This document shows positions 57,743 to 64,000 of a DNA stretch of 64,000 nt, piece after piece. The notes under the pieces are model-generated. The model did not search any database, was not told the DNA's origin, and worked only from the letters and a program-made list of their open reading frames with translations. The DNA is taken from contig NC_059401.1 in assembly GCF_905220565.1 (NCBI RefSeq), forward strand, positions 10,660,766 through 10,724,765. The letters run 5' to 3'. This stretch comes from Melitaea cinxia. Its lineage: Eukaryota > Arthropoda > Insecta > Lepidoptera > Nymphalidae. Position 1 is the stretch's first letter. Every line of letters starts with the position of its first letter. Both the position numbers and the translations under genes were made by a program.

Positions 57743-59424
57743 TCAGCGGAATAGGAATAACAAATGATTTCTCACGTTGTCACATGCTTTGGGATCATAT
57801 GTCTTGAGAAAGTTTTATTAGAATTAAATCGGGGATTAATCCAGAGCACGTAATTCTGTTCGGACGTGTCCATTGTAATCTATAATCTATAATATATATA
57901 AAAGCGAAAGGTCACTCACTCATCACGAAATCTCCGAAACTATAACACCTACGAACTTGAAATTTGGCAGGTAGGTTCCTTATAAGACGTAGGCATTCGC
58001 TAATAACGGATTTTACGAAACTCGACCCCTAAGGGGGTAAAACGGGGGTTGGAAGTTTGTATGAAAGTCCTATGTTTTTGAAGTAAGAGACTTGAAATTT
58101 AAAATGTAAGCTCTATAGATGATGAAAAGGTGTCCAAATAATGTATCTTTAGAAATTAACTCCCTTTTGGGGTTAAAACGGGGGATGGTAGGCTGACTCA
58201 CTCATCAATCACAAATCTCCGAAACTATAATAGCTACAAACTTGAAATTTGGCAGGAAGGCTCCTTATAGAGCGTAGACATCCGCTAAGAACGGATTTTA
58301 TGACACTCGACCCTTAAAGGGGTTAAAAGGGGGTTGAAAGTTTGTGTGAAAGTCCCATGTTTTTGAAGTAAGAGACTTGAAATTCAAAATGTATGCCTTA
58401 TAGATGATAAGGTGTCCAAAAAATTTGTCTTTAGAAATTAACTCCCTTTTGGGGTTAAAACGGGGAATGGTAGGTTGACTCCCTCATTATGAAATCTTCG
58501 AAACTATAACAGCTACAAACTTGAAATTTGGCAGGTAGGTTCCTTATGGGGCGTAAATATCCGCTAAGAATTGATTTTACGAAAACCGACCCCTAAAGGG
58601 ATAAAACGGGGGTCGGAAGTTTGTATGAAAGACTTATGTTTTTGATGTAAGAGACTTGAAATTTAAAATATATGCTCTATAGATGGTTAGGAGGTGTCCA
58701 AATAATGCATCTTAATCTATATGTATAAAAGAGAAAGGTCACTGACTCACTCATCACGAGAACTCAAAAACGGCTGGATGGTCTATCCATCCAGGTTGGA
58801 CAAAGATGAAGTTTGGCAGGGATGTAGATTATAGTTAGCAGACGTCCGCTAAGAACGGATTTTACGATATTCCATCGCTAAGGGGGTTTAATTGGGGTTG
58901 ATAGTTTGTATGCAACATATACAGCCTGAAAATAAAACCAAAAATGTGGTGTATAGAGAGGTTTTATAAAAATAACTATTAAATTATACTAAATTGTGCC
59001 TTTTAAAAAGTTACTCAGTTTGATAAGCAATTCAAGTGACTGAAATAAAAAAATAATTTGCGTTAAACATTCAGATAAACAACGTTCATAATCACGAGGA
59101 CGTAGTCGCGGGCAACAGTTAGTATATTATAAACAAAGTCCCCAAAAGTGTATGTGATCGATTCGCTCAAAATTTACTGAACGGATTTTCATGCGGTTTC
59201 ACCATTGTAGAGGGCTCCACCATTGGAAGGTTTACGAAACGGCTAAGCCGATTTTGATGAGAGTTTCACTGGAAGTTTGCCGACAAAACTTTGTGACACA
59301 CTAATTTTAACGCGGGCGAAGCCGCGGGCACAGCTAGTTTTAAATAATTTTTAATTAAATAGTTTTAGTGTAATTATTGTAATATTTTTTTAAAAAACCC
59401 TTTCGCGCTCCCGTAAACTTGTCT
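57697..59424 (+). repeat. 3' LTR, split by a Helitron
   Basis: 57697-57878 and 59338-59424 together correspond to the 264 bp 5' LTR. The break falls at the CCATTGTAA/TTTTAAATAA point. Differences from the 5' LTR are few and cluster near the 3' end. Confidence 0.9.
57879..59337 (+). mobile_element. Composite Helitron, family H, in the 3' LTR
   Basis: Begins TCTATAATC after A (57878) and ends CGGGCGAAGCCGCGGGCACAG-CTAG (59334-59337) before T. The intact 5' LTR shows the A/T empty site, so both ends are certain. Inside: about 2.8 tandem copies of a 282 bp unit (starts near 57912, 58195, 58477), then a second Helitron-type start at 58716 (TCTATATGTATAAAAGAG), a second Helitron-type end near 59119-59122 (GGGCAACAG-TTAG) and a third 3' segment. 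No Rep/helicase; non-autonomous. Confidence 0.85.
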
Positions 59425-59428
59425 ACCT

Positions 59429-60222
59429 TCTAAAGTATGTATGTATTAGTATCATGCAATTCTTCAAGATCCTGGGTATCTAAGTTATATTTTTTCCTTA
59501 ATTGAAATTTGGAACAGTGATTCTTATTATATTACTCACTATCTCTGAGAAGTGAATGACACGAAATGATGAATTAATATTGAATCAACCTGTGTATCTT
59601 ATGAGTAAATAATTAAAATATTCTTACACGTATAACAATAACAATAAATTTGTATTTTTTATGTACCATTGCCTTAAAATATTACAACAAATGTTTTAAC
59701 AATTTAACTTCTTATGTAATGTAAAAATTAAGATAATCTTTAAATAGAAAAAGATTTTTTTTTGTCGTAGAAACAAAGTTACTATTTATTAACGTTTGCA
59801 TCTAGATGCAAGACTTACAATCATAAAATAAGAAATATACATCTAATTGGAGAAAGCTGACACCCTGGATCAACTAGTGTTACAACGCATATATTACTGC
59901 ATACAAATTACTACGTTTCTAACTTTTTCGTTTCAATTTATAAATATTCGTTGAAAACACAGATTGAAACTGTGAAAGAAAATTGTTTTGTGAGAGATGA
60001 GCCGACGCGCACACCTGCGAGCGTTAACAACTTCTAAGTCTTCGAGATATATTTCAGTATCATTTGATAAATATAACTTATTACGCCCGTATTTATCTGC
60101 GGGGATTTATGTCGTTTTCTCTATTTACAGAATTTCCTTAACATAAAACTAAATGGTTTTCCTTAACGCCTATATTTTATATACAAAAATGTCGAAGACA
60201 AATTGATGTACCTTACTTCTTA
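59429..60222. other. AT-rich stretch, nothing recognised
   Basis: No supported feature. Confidence 0.4.
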
Positions 60223-60916
60223 TCTACATACATTAAAGCGAAATATCACTCACTGATTAATTATTTTTATTTTTTTTTATATCACTTGGTCCGCAAACAA
60301 GCGTACGACTCACCTGATGGTAAGAGATTACCGTAGCTTAAAGACGCCTGCAACACCAGAAACATCGCAAGCGCGTTACCGACCCAATCCCCAATCCCCC
60401 CAGGAGCTCTGGTCATCTTACTTACCAACAGGCACACAATACTGCTTGAAAACAGTATTATTTAGCTGCGATCTTCTGTAAGGTCGAGGTACTACCCCAG
60501 TCGGGCTGCTCCAGATTTCGAGCAGGAAATTCCTGCTGTGCCGACTAAACCGAAGAAACTATAACACCCACAAACTTGAAATTTGATAGGTAAGTTTCTT
60601 ATAGGTGTAGATATTCGCTAAGAACGGATTTTACGAAACTCTGCCCCTAAGGGGGGGGTTAAAGGGGTTTGGAAGTTTGTATGAAAGTCCTATGTTTTTG
60701 AACTAAGAAACTTGAAATTTAAATTGTATGCTCTATAAGATGGTGTGGATGTGTAGTAAATGTGTCTTTAGAAATCAACCGCCTTTTGGGGTTAAAATAG
60801 GGGATAGTAGTTTGTATGAAAGTCCAATGTTATTGAAGTTAAAGTAATTGTGGCAGAAGGATTTTTAATGGTATATTTACTAACTCCACGCGTACGAAGT
60901 CGCGGGCGGCTGCTCG
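60223..60916 (+). mobile_element. Helitron H-type copy interrupted by a D repeat
   Basis: Starts TCTACATACATTAAAGCGAAATATCACTC (60223 on) and resumes after 60547 with 'aagaaactataacacccacaaacttg' through 'cgtacgaagtcgcgggcggctg' and a decayed CTCG end (60913-60916). Single 282-bp-type unit. The D repeat sits between a GATTAA and a GACTAA, a possible imperfect target duplication. Confidence 0.7.
60263..60547 (+). repeat. D-family interspersed repeat, best copy
   Basis: T-rich start, then 'ggtccgcaaacaagcgtacg', 'cacctgatggtaagagattacc', 'gacgcctgcaacacc', 'gcaagcgcgttaccgaccc', 'gagctctggtcatctta', 'cagtattatttagctgcg', 'cttctgtaaggtcgaggta' and 'gcaggaaattcctgctgtgcc'. Non-coding, probably a SINE-like element. 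Confidence 0.75.
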
Positions 60917-61018
60917 TATTATTATAGAACCAGGAGCTTAAAACCTAAATTTATTTCTTCTTGCTCAGTACTTGCTCTATATACGTGTATTGTCATTGAT
61001 TGTCTCTATTTAGTAAAC

Positions 61019-61437
61019 GATTGTGTTTGCTGGCAAGCGAAAAAACCGACTTCAATTACACCTAAAAATAATACAACGTAAGTAGATGAAAAAATATTCA
61101 AGTATATACGCATTATCAAAGATTACTCCATAAGTTGTAATCAGATCTCGATGAAATTTAAATGTGACCACACGATAAACATCGGCTTGCGATTAAATTA
61201 AAAATCGTCAAAAATTTTCAAGGGTTTTCAAGGGTTTCCCTCGATTTCTCTGGGATCCCATCATCAGATTCTGGTTTTCTTATCATGGTACCACACCTGG
61301 GATATTTACTTTCCAACAAAAAAGAATTATCAAAATCGGTTCATAAACGACGAAGTTATCTCCGAACATATATATATATATATATATATATACGGTTGAA
61401 TTGAGTAACCTCCTCCTTTTTTGAAGTCGGTTAAAAA
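61019..61437 (-). mobile_element. M-family element, partly deleted
   Basis: Minus-strand copy with both ends (GTTTGCTGGCAAGCG/CCGACTTC at the left, GAAGTCGGTT at 61424-61433), module 2 and the spacer, but module 1 replaced by a short 'ttcataaacgacgaagttatc' stretch and a (TA)n run at 61368-61392. The 'tcataaacgacgaagttatc' version recurs at 63006-63026, indicating a subfamily. Confidence 0.8.
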
Positions 61438-61549
61438 AGAAAAGAATATATTAATTTTCGAACGCTATCTTTAGGGTTGTGAATAAGCATGTATTTGCTG
61501 GCACAGAACCCTGTACCTCTCTTTCGCTTCCGGTTGCTTGAACCTCGCC

Positions 61550-61822
61550 AATTTTTTTTTTATTTTTATACAACTAGGTCGGCATACAAAGGTACGACTT
61601 ACTTGATGGTAAGTGGTTACGTTGTTTGTAGAGGCCTTCAACATCGTAAGCACCTTACCAACCCTACCTTCAACCTCCCTCAGGAGCTCTGGTCACCTCA
61701 CTTACCACAGGAACACAGCACTACTTGAAAGGAGTATTATTTAGCTATGATCTTCTGTAAGGTCGAGGTACTGCCCCAGTCAGGCTGCTTCAGAGTTTAA
61801 GCAGGATATTTCCTGCTGTGAA
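61550..61822 (+). repeat. D-family interspersed repeat
   Basis: Same landmarks and order as 60263-60547, in the same orientation 1.3 kb away. Confidence 0.75.
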
Positions 61823-62079
61823 TCACAATGATTGTGTCTCCGATAAATCAACTTTAAAATAACGCCATCAGTGCTAAAAACAATCATTTTAAATTATAAA
61901 AACTATACGATAAGGCTGTTCCTTAAGAATAATGTTACTGTACATACGTCGTTTCGAATGTTACTTTTGTAACCTATAGTGTTATTTTATTTTAATTATT
62001 TAGTTTTACTTATTCGTAAGCAGACGTCTTTAATATTTTGAAACTTTTTAATGAGAAAATTAAAAACTGCATGCTGCAC

Positions 62080-62315
62080 AAAGAGAGAATGATTTGACTT
62101 AGCCTTCAATTTCATGCCTCCGACGACGGACGGATATTATGTACGATGTTCCATAAAACTTCGAAGAACTACCGTATTGATAGTTTTAAGTGTACATATT
62201 GTTTGATATTGTTTCAATTTATTTCGCTGGCTTTGTGTAATTATTGAATTTTTATCTTGTGCCAGCTTTTTCAGCTGATTTTCTATTAGTTATTCTTTAT
62301 GCAGGTGGGTTTTTT
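62080..62315 (-). repeat. Repeat N, second copy
   Basis: The minus strand of about 62155-62315 matches 287-460, including the decayed coiled-coil-like end of a reading frame (ENQLKKLAQDKNSI), here with a stop upstream. 62080-62122 matches 478-527 in direct orientation. Confidence 0.6.
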
Positions 62316-62959
62316 TGTTTTTTTTTTTCTTTTTTATTATTATTTCATTTATGTCTTTTTAGTTGGACAATAAACGTAATCGGTTCAATTCATTAAAAGA
62401 ATTTACATCATGTGGTTGATTAAGTAATTTTTTACTGACGAAAAAAAAACAGAGGAGGTTCTAAAGTCGCCACGTATATATTTTTTTTATGTTTGACCAT
62501 GCATAAGTTTTTTACAGAGTAGTCCAAATTTGATAATTCTTTTTTATTTATTGGAAAGGCTACAACTTGAAATTGTTCGTCGTCTAGGAGGCGAGGAATT
62601 AGCGCGGCTCGCTGTTTGCTTGACATGGACATGAGAAATTGCAATGTTCACATTTTTTAAACTTTCTTATTGTATTTTCTTATTAATATTACAGTAATAA
62701 TAATCATAATATACCATTTTGAAATCTTTGTATTGAGCCCTTTTAGTCGATACTCATATTCGAAAAAAAATTTTTTTTTATTAACTACAATGACTTCGTA
62801 TAGCCGCCATGTTTGATTTTTATAACGTCACCTGTCTAAGAACACTTGGACTATTAAGACAAATCTAACGATATTTCAATTATGTAAATCCGTTCAGCGG
62901 TTCTGGAAATATGAGGTAATAAAGAATATTACATACATATAAGATACGCGCAAAAAAAC
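62316..62959. other. AT-rich stretch with scattered M-like words
   Basis: No gene. 'aggaggttctaaagtcgcc' (62452 on) and 'agtccaaatttgataattcttttttatt' (62522 on) resemble parts of M but are too decayed to delimit. Confidence 0.35.
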
Positions 62960-63095
62960 ATAACCCTTCCTTGGCAGTCGGGTAAAAAAGAATCAGCATA
63001 ATCGGTTCATAAACGACGAAGTTATCCGCGAAAACACATAAAAAAAAATATACGGTCGAATTGAGAAATCTGCTCCTTTTTGAAGTCGGTTAAAA
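62960..63095 (-). repeat. M-family fragment
   Basis: 'atcagcataatcggttcataaacgacgaag', 'cggtcgaattgagaaatctgctcc' and TTTTTGAAGTCGGTTAAAA (about 63076-63094) match the end of the 61019-61437 subfamily. Confidence 0.7.
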
Positions 63096-63267
63096 TATAT
63101 ATGAAATATTACAAGAATATCTTATTATTGCACATAATTTAAAATACCGGATGACAAAAAAATAAACAATGCAATTTACAATTCAGGCCATTAAATAGAT
63201 TAATGATAGTAAAACTAGTTCAAACTGATAAAGGAGAGTAGTAATGGTATTCTCTCTATGTTGGCTT

Positions 63268-63600
63268 CATTATCATTACAGCCTATACAATCCACTGCTG
63301 GACATAGGCCTCCACAAGTTTACGCCAAAAATAACGTGAACTCATGTGTTTTGCCCATAGTCACCACGCTGGGCAGGCGGGTTGGTGACCGCAGGGCTGG
63401 CTTTGTTGCACCGAAGACGCTGCTGCCCGTCTTCGGCCTGTGTATTTCAAAGCCAGCAGTTGGATGGTTATCCCGCCACCGGTCGGCTTTTTAAGTTCCA
63501 AGGTGGTAGTGGAACTGTGTTATCCCTTAGTCGCCTCTTACGATACCCACGGGAAGAGAGGGGGTGGCTATATTCTTTAGTACCGTAGCCAAACAGTACA
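63268..63600 (-). mobile_element. T-family element, full length
   Basis: Nearly identical to 37936-38252 in opposite orientation: CAATCCACTGCTGGACATAG, ACGCCAAAAATAACGTGAAC, CGCTGGGCAGGCGGGTTGG, GCCGGTCTTCGGCCTGTG-like block, AAAGCCAGCAGTTGGATGG, GGGGTGGCTATATTCTTTAG and the CCGTAGCCA end. Short frames within it are by-products. Confidence 0.8.
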
Positions 63601-64000
63601 TGTTATACAGTCTATGTTGGCTTACTATATAATAAAATATTATTGATAAAAGTATGTAGGTAAAAATTTCCACAATATCCTGAAAACGTATAATATTATT
63701 ACACAAGTTGCATAAAATTGTCCCCATTACTAAACCAGAAGTAAAAATGAATAATGATTTTTTCATCAGAAACACAATAATATATTTTTCAAAATAAATT
63801 TGTAAAATATGCAATATAAGTTACTCACGAAATTGCGTAGCGTATTGTATTAATACCTTTTTGAAAAAATCTCTTGCAATCAATGCACATGGATGTAAAA
63901 AATTTACAAATCAATGGTGGCTCTGGTGAACATTTAAAATGAAAATAATGCTTCAAATGTGCCCTTAAAACAAACTGCAATAAAACTTTTTTTTTTAAAT
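63601..64000. other. AT-rich stretch to window end
   Basis: No supported feature; a 95-codon minus-strand frame (63527-63814) is hydrophobic and T/A-driven, and part of it lies in the T repeat. Confidence 0.4.

Larger units (their letters stand above)
53829..59424 (+). mobile_element. Deleted Ty3/gypsy element, errantivirus type
   Basis: Endogenous LTR retroelement with env, the group often called insect endogenous retroviruses. Flanked by ACCT on both sides (53825-53828 and 59425-59428). Order: 5' LTR, primer site, leader, gag remnant, short pol remnant, env remnant, polypurine tract, 3' LTR. Protease, reverse transcriptase, RNase H and integrase core are absent. All remaining frames are broken, so it cannot move or make particles by itself. 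A Helitron (57879-59337) interrupts the 3' LTR. Confidence 0.85.

Overview
The window reads as a repeat-dominated stretch of a lepidopteran (moth or butterfly) nuclear genome. Reasons: AT-rich sequence full of A/T tracts and microsatellites, no bacterial-style gene packing, insect transposon classes, and several dispersed repeats that I recognise as typical of Lepidoptera (the AACCGACTTC family, tRNA-derived SINEs with a 'GGCATAGGCCT'-type tail, many short Helitrons ending in CTAG). The lepidopteran call rests on remembered repeat character and not on a search. I find no convincing host gene, rRNA, tRNA gene or CRISPR array. Every long reading frame belongs to a retroelement.

Layout. 1-8 kb: two copies of a terminal-inverted-repeat family I call M, a tRNA-SINE, a repeat fragment N, a deleted mariner, four minus-strand Helitrons and two LINE 3' tails. 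8.8-12.5 kb: a nearly intact RTE-type LINE on the minus strand (endonuclease and reverse transcriptase frames separated by one homopolymer frameshift), lying between GC-rich palindromic repeats. 12.5-18 kb: mostly plain AT-rich sequence with an RTE fragment and one good SINE. 18.2-24.7 kb: segment U joined to a complete M copy, a dead mariner, SINEs, a Helitron and a two-unit tandem repeat. 25-31 kb: Helitrons, including one nested inside another. 31.7-32.3 kb: overlapping inverted repeats around a CpG-rich core. 33-43 kb: more SINE, M and Helitron copies, a GC-rich orphan block at 36.9 kb and two further nested or tandem Helitron sets. 43-48.2 kb: about 5 kb in which I recognise nothing.

48.7-59.4 kb is the richest part. 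A second, about 98-99% identical copy of U+M has been split by a 3.56 kb R1-clade-like LINE with an intact gag-type ORF1 (three CCHC knuckles) but no endonuclease or reverse transcriptase, bounded by an 11 bp target duplication. The unsplit copy at 18.2-19.3 kb serves as the empty site. Next to it is an internally deleted Ty3/gypsy element of errantivirus type: 264 bp LTRs, a tRNA-Ser type primer site, a polypurine tract, remnants of gag, pol and env, and a 4 bp target duplication. Its 3' LTR is in turn interrupted by a 1.46 kb Helitron placed exactly between A and T. 59.4-64 kb: further Helitron, M, SINE-like and N copies.

Working together: the autonomous-type machinery visible is one RTE LINE with a single frameshift. 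The other elements look non-autonomous or dead and would have relied on enzymes supplied from elsewhere. The nested insertions give a relative order: M and U are older than the R1-like LINE, the errantivirus-like element is older than its Helitron, and Helitron B is older than the Helitron A block inside it. No previously undescribed functional system is demonstrated. The best leads are the gag-only R1-like LINE assembled from several poly(A)-ended modules, the modular architecture of M, and the 31.7-32.3 kb inverted-repeat block.
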